From Bryobacterales bacterium (GTDB lineage: Bacteria > Acidobacteriota > Terriglobia > Bryobacterales > Bryobacteraceae): DNA of 34,064 nucleotides. Positions 1 through 7,523 of this stretch are shown piece after piece. A model generated the notes under the pieces. That model searched no databases and was not told the DNA's origin. It saw only the letters and a program-made list of their open reading frames with translations. Each line of letters starts with the position of its first letter. Position 1 is the stretch's first letter. The stretch is from NCBI GenBank assembly GCA_026954325.1, contig JAIXKK010000104.1, positions 1-34,064 on the forward strand, read 5' to 3'. Made by a program: the position numbers and the translations under genes.

Positions 1-295
1 GCCCCTGATATTCGAGGACGTCATCCTGAACTTTAAGACCGGCACGCGAGGCGGGGCTGTCTTCCTCGACACGAGTCACTTCCACGCCGTGCTCTTCGGT
101 GAGTTTGAGCGCTTTGGCGCGCTCGGCGTTGATCTCGACGACGGCCACACCGAGAAAACTGCGGGGTGTCGAGCCGGCGTATATCACCGGCGCGGGGCGC
201 TTGTTTTCCTTTTGCGCCATCGCTGGGGGGGGCGCCAACCCAAAGATGGTGATCGACGCACAGAGAAAGCTAACGGAACCTCTTGCCAGAACCAT
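1..295 (-). CDS. Secreted PDZ-domain protein (partial, C-terminus outside window)
   Basis: The reading frame starts at an ATG at 293-295 and runs off the window edge. An AAGGA ribosome binding site lies about 8 bases upstream. The first ~27 residues form a signal peptide with a hydrophobic core ending in PPPAMAQ, so the protein is probably exported. After a short linker (KENKRPAPVIY) comes a PDZ-type fold: SFLGVAVVEIN, then VTRVEEDSPASRAGLKVQD, the typical PDZ run in which a ligand-loop segment precedes an SPA-x-AGL motif. No trypsin-like catalytic triad is visible in the part present, so it may be a PDZ-only protein or a protease whose other domain follows. It is the last visible gene of the sigma/anti-sigma/DUF4097 cluster, 21 bases after the previous stop, which suggests a role in sensing or proteolysis at the envelope (inference). 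Confidence 0.8.
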   Translation of the reverse strand, partial: MVLARGSVSFLCASITIFGLAPPPAMAQKENKRPAPVIYAGSTPRSFLGVAVVEINAERAKALKLTEEHGVEVTRVEEDSPASRAGLKVQDDVLEYQG

Positions 296-316
296 ACTTT
301 TATCCTTGCAACACAA

Positions 317-1483
317 TTACTTCTGGCGTTTCAGGGAAATGATTCCACCGGCTGTGGCCAGTTTCAAGATGGGACCCCCGCCGTTGAGGGCGCCCTGAGC
401 CTGGATGGGCCTGCCGCCCGACCAGATGGCGCGATAGACGCGAATCTCGGGAAATTCCGACAGGATGCGGCCGATCGCTCCGGACATTTCATTGTCGGCC
501 TGAACCGTCACTGCCAGATTAGACGGAAGAAAGACGGTGATGTCACCCGCACTGGTATTGAGGAAAGAGTCCTCGAAGCGGCCATCCTGGATGTTGGCAA
601 GGATGCTGCCCATCAGTGTGGAAGCGCGGAGCGCCCCGGAGACGGATTGAAGTTCAATGGCGCCCGCGGCGGATTCGCAGTGGACGCCTTTTGCGGCGCC
701 GATGCGGATGGCCCCACCCGAGGTGTTGGCCCGGACCATACCCAGAGCCTGGTTGACGCTCACCAGACCGCCGTTGGTGCGGGCATTCACCAAGGAGACA
801 GCGCGTTGAATTTCGATGTTGCCTCCGCCGGTGGCGGCAAACACGGGTCCCGAAGCTTCGCGAATGAAGACCTCCCCGCCGGCTGTCTCGAGGACTGCCT
901 GGTCCCCGGCAGCGTCGACGGAGATGCCGCCGCCGCCCGACAGGCAGCGAATAGCGCCTCGGATGCGGCCGAGGCGAATCTCCCCTCCGCCGGTCTGCGC
1001 GGCAACGGACGATTGAATTCGGTCCATTACGATGGAACCTGCCTTGGCCTTCACCGCGACGGATCCGTCCATATCCAGTGCGGTGGAGGTACCGTCCCGC
1101 ACATTCAAAGAAAGATGCCGCAGCCGCCGAGGCAGGTGAAGAATGAGTTCCGGCGGGAACTGCCGCTCCCACCCCGGGGCCGCATGCAGTGTTTCCTGGC
1201 CGCGGGCACTCGAGTAGGAAACCGGAGGTCCGCTCAACAAACGCTTCGCCGCCGCCAGATTGGACGCCCGGACCTTCCGGCGAACGAGGTAGCCCAAATC
1301 GTCGCGCTCCTCTCCGCGAGCCAGCACGGTTCCGGGGCTGTCCACGCGCAACCGCCCTCCAACGGGCGGAGGAAGAACGCCGACGTCCACACGCACCCAA
1401 TAAGGACCCTCCCTGATGATTTTGTACTCCTGCGCGGCTGCCGGCATGATCCCAAGGGCAAATTGGCACAGGAGGAGCATCAT
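317..1483 (-). CDS. Secreted DUF4097-like beta-repeat protein
   Basis: This encodes 388 residues when started at the ATG at 1481-1483. An AGGAG lies 8 bases upstream and overlaps the stop codon of the preceding anti-sigma gene. An in-frame ATG at 1510 would add nine residues but has a worse context. The N-terminus (MMLLLCQFALGIMPAAAQ) is a clear signal peptide. From about residue 140 to 330 the chain is built of short repeats carrying GG-x-I/V turns (for example ATGGGNIEI, TSGGAIRIG, SAAGAIELQ). This is the pattern of DUF4097/putative-adhesin proteins, which fold as a beta-solenoid. No catalytic residues are recognisable. In bacteria such proteins are often encoded beside ECF sigma and anti-sigma factors, as here. 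The function is unknown; a surface or periplasmic structural or sensing role is inference. Confidence 0.82.
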   Translation of the reverse strand: MMLLLCQFALGIMPAAAQEYKIIREGPYWVRVDVGVLPPPVGGRLRVDSPGTVLARGEERDDLGYLVRRKVRASNLAAAKRLLSGPPVSYSSARGQETLHAAPGWERQFPPELILHLPRRLRHLSLNVRDGTSTALDMDGSVAVKAKAGSIVMDRIQSSVAAQTGGGEIRLGRIRGAIRCLSGGGGISVDAAGDQAVLETAGGEVFIREASGPVFAATGGGNIEIQRAVSLVNARTNGGLVSVNQALGMVRANTSGGAIRIGAAKGVHCESAAGAIELQSVSGALRASTLMGSILANIQDGRFEDSFLNTSAGDITVFLPSNLAVTVQADNEMSGAIGRILSEFPEIRVYRAIWSGGRPIQAQGALNGGGPILKLATAGGIISLKRQK

Positions 1484-1496
1484 GCCGGCGTCTCCT

Positions 1497-2393
1497 TCAG
1501 AAGGTCTCAAGCGAGGCGTTCACCTCGCGCAGGGCGTTCAGACTCTTCTGCCGGATGTAGGGATTGTTCTCGCGCAGAATCAGTTCCTGAAGAGTGCCGA
1601 TCACCTCCGTCTGCATATCTTCGACAAGCATGTCGACAGCCATCGTGCGGACGCCCGGGTTTTCGTCGGCGAGCACAACCTGGGAGAGGACCCTGCGTAT
1701 CTCGGGTGCGCGGGCGAAAGGCTTCAAGCCCTCGATGGCTTTCAGCCGCACGCCGGGGTTGGGGTCTTCGCGAAGTGCATGAAGCAGAGTATGCCGGACA
1801 TCGGTCTGCTGGCAGCGATCTTTGAGGATGTCAAGGGTGCGGGCGCGCAAGCCTGGGTTCGCCGGATCATTGGCGGCGGCCAACAGCATGCCCTTGATCC
1901 TGCTATCGTCCACGGGGCCCGTGAGCGTCTTTACGCGAACCTCTTCGAGGACGAGCCGGACCCCGCCCCCGGGATTCTGAGTGAGATCGCGCACACGCAA
2001 TACGGCGGGTTCAAAGCCCCGGGCCGCGGCGTCGAACAGCCTTCCACCGCAGAACCCAGCGGCGAGCAGCGCCATGGCGGCGAGTGGCCGCCACGTCCAC
2101 ATGACCGGTAAACCGGAGCGCGCCCAATCGAGCAGGCGGACCCGCGCGGAACGGCGTCCGGCGGCTACAGGGGCGGCACGGGAATGCAGTTCGCGGCGGC
2201 AGGCATCGAGCAGTTGTGGGCCAGGCTGCCATTCGTGAGAGTCCATTGCGCACAGAACGGCCCGCTGTTTCTCCAATTCCCCGCGGCAGGGCTGGCACTG
2301 ATCCAAGTGGGCACTGACGGCCTCTTCCTCGAGAAAATCCAGCTCCCCGTAGAGATAGAAGGGAATGTTCCCGGTTACCTCCGCGCAAGTCAT
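1497..2393 (-). CDS. Zinc-finger anti-sigma factor with C-terminal HEAT repeats
   Basis: This gives 298 residues from the ATG at 2391-2393, which overlaps the sigma-factor stop in an ATGA arrangement and so implies translational coupling. Residues 1-40 carry the zf-HC2 anti-sigma zinc-binding pattern: C3, H29, C33 and C36 in HLDQCQPC. A basic linker follows. Then one membrane segment, rich in Ala, Leu and Gly (WRPLAAMALLAAGFCGG), sits at about residues 100-120. The remainder (about 170-295) is helical HEAT-like repeats with recurring NPGVR/NPGLR/NPYIR turns spaced about 36 residues apart. The expected topology is a cytoplasmic zinc finger that holds the sigma factor, one membrane crossing, and an extracytoplasmic HEAT array that could bind a partner such as the DUF4097 or PDZ protein (inference). 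A longer upstream extension of the frame overlaps the sigma gene and is not needed. Confidence 0.88.
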   Translation of the reverse strand: MTCAEVTGNIPFYLYGELDFLEEEAVSAHLDQCQPCRGELEKQRAVLCAMDSHEWQPGPQLLDACRRELHSRAAPVAAGRRSARVRLLDWARSGLPVMWTWRPLAAMALLAAGFCGGRLFDAAARGFEPAVLRVRDLTQNPGGGVRLVLEEVRVKTLTGPVDDSRIKGMLLAAANDPANPGLRARTLDILKDRCQQTDVRHTLLHALREDPNPGVRLKAIEGLKPFARAPEIRRVLSQVVLADENPGVRTMAVDMLVEDMQTEVIGTLQELILRENNPYIRQKSLNALREVNASLETF

Positions 2394-3013
2394 ACGAAAT
2401 CTCCCAGCGCCGTTCTCATTTTCTGAGTGGCGCGAAACAGGCAATTTTTCGCGGCTTCCTCGGTGGTGCCCAACGACTCGCCGATGGCGCGCAATCGCAT
2501 GCCGTGGTAATGGCGCATTTCGAAAACCATCCGCTCGCGAGGGGTGAGATCCTTGAGGACACGCTCGATGCGGCCGCGCAACTCCTGACTCATGAGGTTG
2601 CGCTGGGGGTCGCCGTGGGGATTTTCCTCGGGGAGGACGGAGGCGCGGTCGACCTCGCCGCCGCTGGTGGAAAGGGTGGCGGATTCCTCCTTGCGCACCT
2701 TGCGCTTTCGCAGGTGGTCCAGGCATAGGTTGGTAACGATGCGGTAGAGCCAGGTGCGGAAGCTGCAATCGAACCGGAAGGTGTGCAGATTGCGGTAGAC
2801 GCGAAGGAACGTCTCCTGGTAGATGTCGAAGGCATCCTGCTCGCTGCGCAAGAGATTACACGCCAATCGGAGGACCCCCTGGTCGTGAGCCTGCACCAAC
2901 GATTCAAAGGCGCTCTGGTCTCCTCGCTGCGCCGCGCGGATCAGATCCGCCTCGGCCAAAGCGGTCCGCGCCGGGACAAATGCCGTAGCTGCCTCACCCT
3001 TTCCAGTCAACAT
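2390..3013 (-). CDS. ECF (sigma-70 family, group 4) RNA polymerase sigma factor
   Basis: This is a 207-residue protein of usual ECF length. Region 2 lies at about residues 25-95, with the core-binding and -10-recognition stretch DAFDIYQETFLRVYRNLHTF and FRTWLYRIVTN. A variable acidic linker (about 105-135) follows. Region 4 (about 145-200) contains LTPRERMVFEMRHYHG and a helix-turn-helix around LRAIGESLGTTEEAAKNCL, which reads -35 elements. Its last codons overlap the anti-sigma gene by 4 bases, the usual arrangement for a sigma/anti-sigma pair. It starts 36 bases after the rpsA stop, so it may be read through from rpsA or use its own promoter in the rpsA 3' end. I could not identify a convincing ECF-type promoter or Shine-Dalgarno in that 36-base gap. 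Confidence 0.93.
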   Translation of the reverse strand: MLTGKGEAATAFVPARTALAEADLIRAAQRGDQSAFESLVQAHDQGVLRLACNLLRSEQDAFDIYQETFLRVYRNLHTFRFDCSFRTWLYRIVTNLCLDHLRKRKVRKEESATLSTSGGEVDRASVLPEENPHGDPQRNLMSQELRGRIERVLKDLTPRERMVFEMRHYHGMRLRAIGESLGTTEEAAKNCLFRATQKMRTALGDFV

Positions 3014-3049
3014 AGCTAAGGACGGAGGAGGGAAGAAAACGTAACGCCG

Positions 3050-4759
3050 CTATTGGATTTCCACTTCGACGGTCTTGCGGTTCGGGTCCAAGCCCGAGAT
3101 TTTGAAGGAACGGACCTCGCCAGCGCGCAGTTTGTCGGCGTGCTGGGCTGATTCGGCGGGACCGGATTTCCAGCGGGCGCTGAGCATGGCGGAAAGTTCG
3201 GAGAGCCCCGCCTTCAACTGCTCGGGCGTAGGTTGCGATTGCGGCGCCGGTTCGTCCTTGGGCAGACGGCAAATAGCGGTGACGCCCTCGGCCACCTGAA
3301 CCCTGGCGACATGCGCATCGGTGGAAAGCACGCGGCCGCTCACCGCATCGCCCACCTGATGGGAGGTGATGAACTGGTCCACCACCGTCGGCTCCAATTG
3401 CTTCATTCCCAGGCGGATACGATGCTTCTCCTTGTCCACTTCAAGGACCAGGGCGCGCACTTTCTGCCCGGTGGCGAGCATGTCCTTGGGATGGTCGAGC
3501 CGCTTTTCATTGGTGATGTCGGCGATGTGGATCATGCCCTCCAGGCCACCGCCCAGATCGACGAACGCTCCGAACTTGGCGATGTTGGTGATGGGCACGC
3601 CTTCGAGTACCGTGCCGGCGGGAAACTTCTTGTCGGCATCATCCCAGGGATCTCCCAGCGCTTCCTTCAAGCTCAACGAGATGCGTTTGTCGGATGGCTT
3701 GAGATCGAGCACCACGGCCTCGACCGCATCGCCCACCTTGACGACGTCGGAAGGCTTGCGGACGCGCTTGCCCCACGCGAGGGAGGAAAGGTGAATGAGG
3801 CCGTCCACGCCAGGGAAGATCTCGATGAAGGCGCCGAAATCGGCCAACCGGACAACTTTGCCCTTCACGCGGTCACCCACCTTGAGGTTTTGGGTGGCCA
3901 CGGTCCACGGGTCGGCAGTGAGCTGCTTCATTCCCAGGGAGATCTTGCGCGTGGCGGCATCCACCTTGAGGATTTTGACTTCCACCGAATCGCCCACGGA
4001 AACCAGGTCGGACGCCTTGGCGATGCGGTTCCATGACATATCGCCGATGTGGAGCAAGCCATCCACGCCGCCGAGGTCGACGAAGGCGCCGTACTCGGTG
4101 ACGGTGCGGACGGTTCCGTGAACCACGCTGCCTTCGGCGAGGGCCTGAAAGACCTGCTCCTTCTTCTGGGCTGCTTCCTCTTCCATCACAACCCTGCGGT
4201 CCACAACGACGTCTTCGCTGGCGGTGTCGAGTTTGGTGATGCGGCAGCGGATCTCCTGGCCGACGAGTTTCTCAAGTTCGATGGGGTCTTTGGCTCCGCT
4301 GCGCGAGGCCGGCATGAAAGCGCGGACGCCCACGTCCACGCGCAGGCCGCCCTTCACCATTTCCGTCACCCTCCCGGCAATGACGCTTTTGTCCGCGAAG
4401 GCCTTTTCGAACTCTGTCCAATCGGTGGGCCGCTTCACTTTCAGGGTGGAGAGTTCGTAGTAGCCTTCCGAATTGCGGCCCGTGATGAGGACCGCGAGAG
4501 TTTCGCCGGCCTTGAGAAGGATATTGCCGGAGGCATCCTGAAATTGAGCCGGATTGAGGACGCCTTCCATCTTGCGGCCGATGTCGACCACGATGGCATC
4601 CGCATTGATCGCGACGACGGTGCCCGGCAAGGCTTCCGCCGCGGATTCCGCCGCTTTGTGGTCCTGCTCGAACTGCGAGAGGATGTCGCCGAAGGTGGAC
4701 GTCTCGGTGGAGGCAACCTGCTCTTCCCGGACCGGATCGGAAGTGTTCGAAAAACTCAT
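3050..4759 (-). CDS. rpsA: 30S ribosomal protein S1
   Basis: S1 binds mRNA on the 30S subunit and helps initiation on leaders without strong ribosome binding sites. The 569-residue protein, started at the ATG at 4757-4759, has six S1 (OB-fold) units. Units 1 and 2 (about 50-115 and 125-200) are divergent, as is usual for the ribosome-binding half. Units 3-5 carry the clear RNA-binding pattern (YGAFVDLGGVDGLLHIGDMS; FGAFIEIFPGVDGLIHLSSL; FGAFVDLGGGLEGMIHIADI). A sixth, degenerate unit lies at about 475-515. An in-frame extension to 4846 runs through the divergent neighbour's start and is disfavoured. There is no Shine-Dalgarno before the ATG (GTTATTCCCCC), which is also known for other rpsA genes. 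The divergent kinase gene starts only 43 bases away, so both promoters must share or overlap that spacer. Confidence 0.9.
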   Translation of the reverse strand: MSFSNTSDPVREEQVASTETSTFGDILSQFEQDHKAAESAAEALPGTVVAINADAIVVDIGRKMEGVLNPAQFQDASGNILLKAGETLAVLITGRNSEGYYELSTLKVKRPTDWTEFEKAFADKSVIAGRVTEMVKGGLRVDVGVRAFMPASRSGAKDPIELEKLVGQEIRCRITKLDTASEDVVVDRRVVMEEEAAQKKEQVFQALAEGSVVHGTVRTVTEYGAFVDLGGVDGLLHIGDMSWNRIAKASDLVSVGDSVEVKILKVDAATRKISLGMKQLTADPWTVATQNLKVGDRVKGKVVRLADFGAFIEIFPGVDGLIHLSSLAWGKRVRKPSDVVKVGDAVEAVVLDLKPSDKRISLSLKEALGDPWDDADKKFPAGTVLEGVPITNIAKFGAFVDLGGGLEGMIHIADITNEKRLDHPKDMLATGQKVRALVLEVDKEKHRIRLGMKQLEPTVVDQFITSHQVGDAVSGRVLSTDAHVARVQVAEGVTAICRLPKDEPAPQSQPTPEQLKAGLSELSAMLSARWKSGPAESAQHADKLRAGEVRSFKISGLDPNRKTVEVEIQ

Positions 4760-4802
4760 GGGGGAATAACGAAACTTATATTTTGGCACAATCAGTTTGG
4801 AC

Positions 4803-6056
4803 ATGCCTGATAGCAAACCGGCGTTCGTGCGGCCCCAGGATTTCATATGGCTGCTGTTGTTCGGAGGGCTTGCGTTTGCGAGTCCCAGCCGCGGCAGCAG
4901 CGAGTTGGAGCTTCTTTCGGCGCTCGCTGTTTTTCAGCTTGCCGAGCCCAGGGTGGCGTTCTTCTCCACGGCGCGCGGCATCATCACCGCAAACGCCATT
5001 AAGCTGATTCTTGGTTTTCTCCTCATAGGCTTCACTGGCGGCATTCAGAGTAGTTATTACCTGATCACCCTGTTCCCGGTAATATCGGCGGCGACATCGC
5101 TCGGGATGCTTGGCTCCACCATCTTTACGCTGCTCGCCTGCGGTTCGTACCTGATCTTCCTGCATCCCTATTTTCTCGACCCAAGCATCTATGAGGTCAC
5201 CCGGGAAGGATTGAAGATCCTGAGCCTTCGAGTGATCTTTCTTCCGGTGGTAGGGTTCCTGACGAACCAACTGGCGGAATCGAACCGGGAGGCGGCCAGA
5301 CGCTACCGTGCGGCGGCCATGCAGCTTGCGGAGGCCAACCGGAGCCTGCGGGAGGCGGAGGCGGCGATGAGGCGATCGGAGCGGTTGGCGGCGCTGGGCC
5401 AGATGAGCGCGGGATTGGCCCACGAGTTGCGCAATCCTCTGGGAACGGTGAAGGCTTCGGCGGAAATGCTGGGTAAGAGCATTGCCGCCGGCAACGAAGT
5501 GGGCAAGGAACTAGCCGGCTTTATCACCAGCGAGGTGGACCGGTTGAACTCGCTCATCTCCCGGTTTCTCGATTTCGCGAAACCCCTGCAATTGCTGGAC
5601 GCCGAGAACGACTTGAGCGAGGTGCTGGACCGGGCGGTCGCGCAACTGGAGCGGCACAACCCGCCGTTTCCCGTGACGGTCTACAAGAACTATTCTCCGG
5701 ACATCCGGCCGTTCCACTTCGACGGGGAGATGATCGAGCGGGTGGCGTACAATCTGTTGTTGAACGCGGCGCAGGCGAGCGCTCCCGACGCGGCGATCAC
5801 CGTGAAGACGCGGCGGTTGGACGGATATGCGGAATTTTCGGTAATCGATCGCGGGTCGGGGATCGATACCAGGGACCGCGAGAGCATCTTCAACCCGTTC
5901 TTCACGACGAAACCCGAGGGCGTGGGCTTGGGGCTCGCCATTGTCGCCAAGATCGTGGATGAACACGGCGGTAAGATTAGCGTAGAGAGTGAGGCCGCCG
6001 TGGGAAGCGTGTTTCGTGTTCTGCTGCCCACCGGCCCCGTGGAACCCGCCGCATGA
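4803..6056 (+). CDS. Membrane sensor histidine kinase (NtrB-like)
   Basis: This is 417 residues from the ATG at 4803; a TTG at 4797 would add two residues. Residues ~10-160 contain several hydrophobic segments (for example FIWLLLFGGLAFASP, IKLILGFLLIGFTGGI, SLGMLGSTIFTLLACG), so the sensor region is an integral-membrane module with no large extracellular domain. A coiled-coil linker of Ala/Glu/Arg-rich residues (~165-195) leads to the kinase core. H207 in AHELRNPLG is the phosphoacceptor. N (NLLLNAAQA), G1 (DRGSGI), F (IFNPFFTTK) and G2 (GVGLGLAIV) boxes are all present, so it should be active. It overlaps the response regulator gene by 4 bases (ATGA), marking the pair. The signal is unknown; a membrane-embedded or lipophilic cue is only a guess. 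Confidence 0.92.
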   Translation: MPDSKPAFVRPQDFIWLLLFGGLAFASPSRGSSELELLSALAVFQLAEPRVAFFSTARGIITANAIKLILGFLLIGFTGGIQSSYYLITLFPVISAATSLGMLGSTIFTLLACGSYLIFLHPYFLDPSIYEVTREGLKILSLRVIFLPVVGFLTNQLAESNREAARRYRAAAMQLAEANRSLREAEAAMRRSERLAALGQMSAGLAHELRNPLGTVKASAEMLGKSIAAGNEVGKELAGFITSEVDRLNSLISRFLDFAKPLQLLDAENDLSEVLDRAVAQLERHNPPFPVTVYKNYSPDIRPFHFDGEMIERVAYNLLLNAAQASAPDAAITVKTRRLDGYAEFSVIDRGSGIDTRDRESIFNPFFTTKPEGVGLGLAIVAKIVDEHGGKISVESEAAVGSVFRVLLPTGPVEPAA

Positions 6057-7417
6057 AAAAGCACATCCTGGTTGTCGAAGACGAAGACAAACTGCGCCGC
6101 GTGATGCAACTCCAGCTAGCTTCGGCGGGGTATGAAGTGGATCAGGCCGCCACGGCGGAGCAGGCGATTCCGTTCCTTGACCGGGCGGACCTGGTCCTGA
6201 CCGATTTGAAGCTGCCGGGCATGAGCGGGCAGGACCTGCTTTCGATCGCGCACCGGCAGAACGCGAATCTGCCGGTCATCCTGCTGACGGCATTCGGATC
6301 GGTGGAGAACGCGGTGGAGGCGATGAAAGCCGGCGCCTACGATTTCATCCCGAAGCCGTTTTCCCTCGACCATCTGATGCAGGTGGTGCGCAAGTCGCTC
6401 GAGTTCAGCGCCCTCCGGGATGAGAACCGCAAGCTGCGGGAGGAACTCGGCCGCCGCTATCAGTTTGAAAATATCGTGGGGCACTCGCGGGCGATGCAGG
6501 AGATCTTCGCCACCATCGTCCGTGTGGCTCCCACACGGGCCACCGTGCTGCTGGCGGGGGAGAGCGGAGTAGGGAAGGACCTGATTGCCCGCGCCATCCA
6601 TTACCATTCGGCCCGGCGGGAACGGCCGTTCGTCAAGATCGATTGCACGGCGCTGCCCGAGAACCTGATGGAGAGCGAGTTGTTCGGCTACGAGAAGGGA
6701 GCCTTCACGGGGGCGAACGCGAGCAAGCCGGGCAAGTTCGAACAGGCTGACACGGGGACGGTGATGCTGGACGAAATCGGCGACGTCCCCCCCGCCGTTC
6801 AGGTGAAGCTGCTGCGGATACTCCAGGAACGCGAGTTCGAACGCCTGGGAAGCAACAAGACGCTGCGCATCGACGTGCGCGTGATCGCCGCGACCAATGT
6901 CGACCTTCGCGCCGCACTGGAACAGGGAACATTCCGCGAAGATCTCTACTACCGGCTGAACGTGGTTCCCATCAACATCCCGCCGCTGCGCGAGCGGAAG
7001 GGAGACATTCCGTTTCTGGCGCGGCACTTCGTCGCGAAACTCTCCTCTGACCTGGGCGCGGCCGCCGAATCCATCAGCGACGCCGCAATTGAGAAATTGA
7101 TGGAGTATCACTGGCCGGGAAACGTACGGGAACTGGAGAACATCATCGAGCGGAGCCTGGTGCTGTGCCCGCACAAGGTTTTGGATGCCGGTGACGTGAA
7201 GTTGGACGCCGAGCCCCGCGGTAGAGGCGCGTCCGCCGGCGGCTTTCTGCCGGAAGGCATGTCCCTCGATGATTTTGAAAAGTCGATCATCCGGGAAGCG
7301 CTGCGGCGCGCGGGGGGAAACAAAAGCCAGGCGGCGCGATTGCTCGGAATCACCCGCAACGCGCTGCGATACCGTTTGTCCCAGATGGGGATGGAGGATT
7401 CGGAAGGCTCGCGTTGA
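6053..7417 (+). CDS. Sigma-54-dependent response regulator (NtrC family)
   Basis: This is a 454-residue three-domain activator. The receiver domain (1-120) has acidic residues E9/D10 and phosphoacceptor D51 ([10 protein letters not shown]), and T/K switch positions are present (ILLTAFG, IPKPF). The AAA+ domain (about 140-375) has Walker A GESGVGKD (170-176), the sigma-54 contact loop GAFTGA at 216-221, and Walker B VMLDEIGD. The C-terminal Fis-type helix-turn-helix (about 405-450) reads [20 protein letters not shown]. An intact GAFTGA means it should activate sigma-54 promoters after phosphorylation by the kinase encoded just upstream. The target is not evident. The next gene downstream is separated by 106 bases, and I found no -24/-12 element (GG-N10-GC) there that I would defend. 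Confidence 0.95.
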   Translation: MKKHILVVEDEDKLRRVMQLQLASAGYEVDQAATAEQAIPFLDRADLVLTDLKLPGMSGQDLLSIAHRQNANLPVILLTAFGSVENAVEAMKAGAYDFIPKPFSLDHLMQVVRKSLEFSALRDENRKLREELGRRYQFENIVGHSRAMQEIFATIVRVAPTRATVLLAGESGVGKDLIARAIHYHSARRERPFVKIDCTALPENLMESELFGYEKGAFTGANASKPGKFEQADTGTVMLDEIGDVPPAVQVKLLRILQEREFERLGSNKTLRIDVRVIAATNVDLRAALEQGTFREDLYYRLNVVPINIPPLRERKGDIPFLARHFVAKLSSDLGAAAESISDAAIEKLMEYHWPGNVRELENIIERSLVLCPHKVLDAGDVKLDAEPRGRGASAGGFLPEGMSLDDFEKSIIREALRRAGGNKSQAARLLGITRNALRYRLSQMGMEDSEGSR

Positions 7418-7523
7418 GCCCCCCTTCCGCTCCGCTCGGCGGGCGGCGGCGAATCGTAACGCGAAACTTCGTATCCGGGTGCTTTATTTTACCTCAATTC
7501 CGGGTATTATTGAACTATTCGAA

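Noticed and set aside
89..1825. A 578-codon open frame on the plus strand
   Set aside because: It lies antisense to the anti-sigma, DUF4097 and PDZ genes, which have clear domains, signal peptides and ribosome binding sites. The plus-strand product has no recognisable domain and an Arg/Gly/Ala-biased composition, as expected from GC-rich antisense.
4760..4802. Back-to-back promoters for rpsA and the kinase gene
   Set aside because: The 43-base spacer is AT-rich (TATATTTTGG) and must hold promoter parts, but no -35/-10 pair on either strand is good enough to place.
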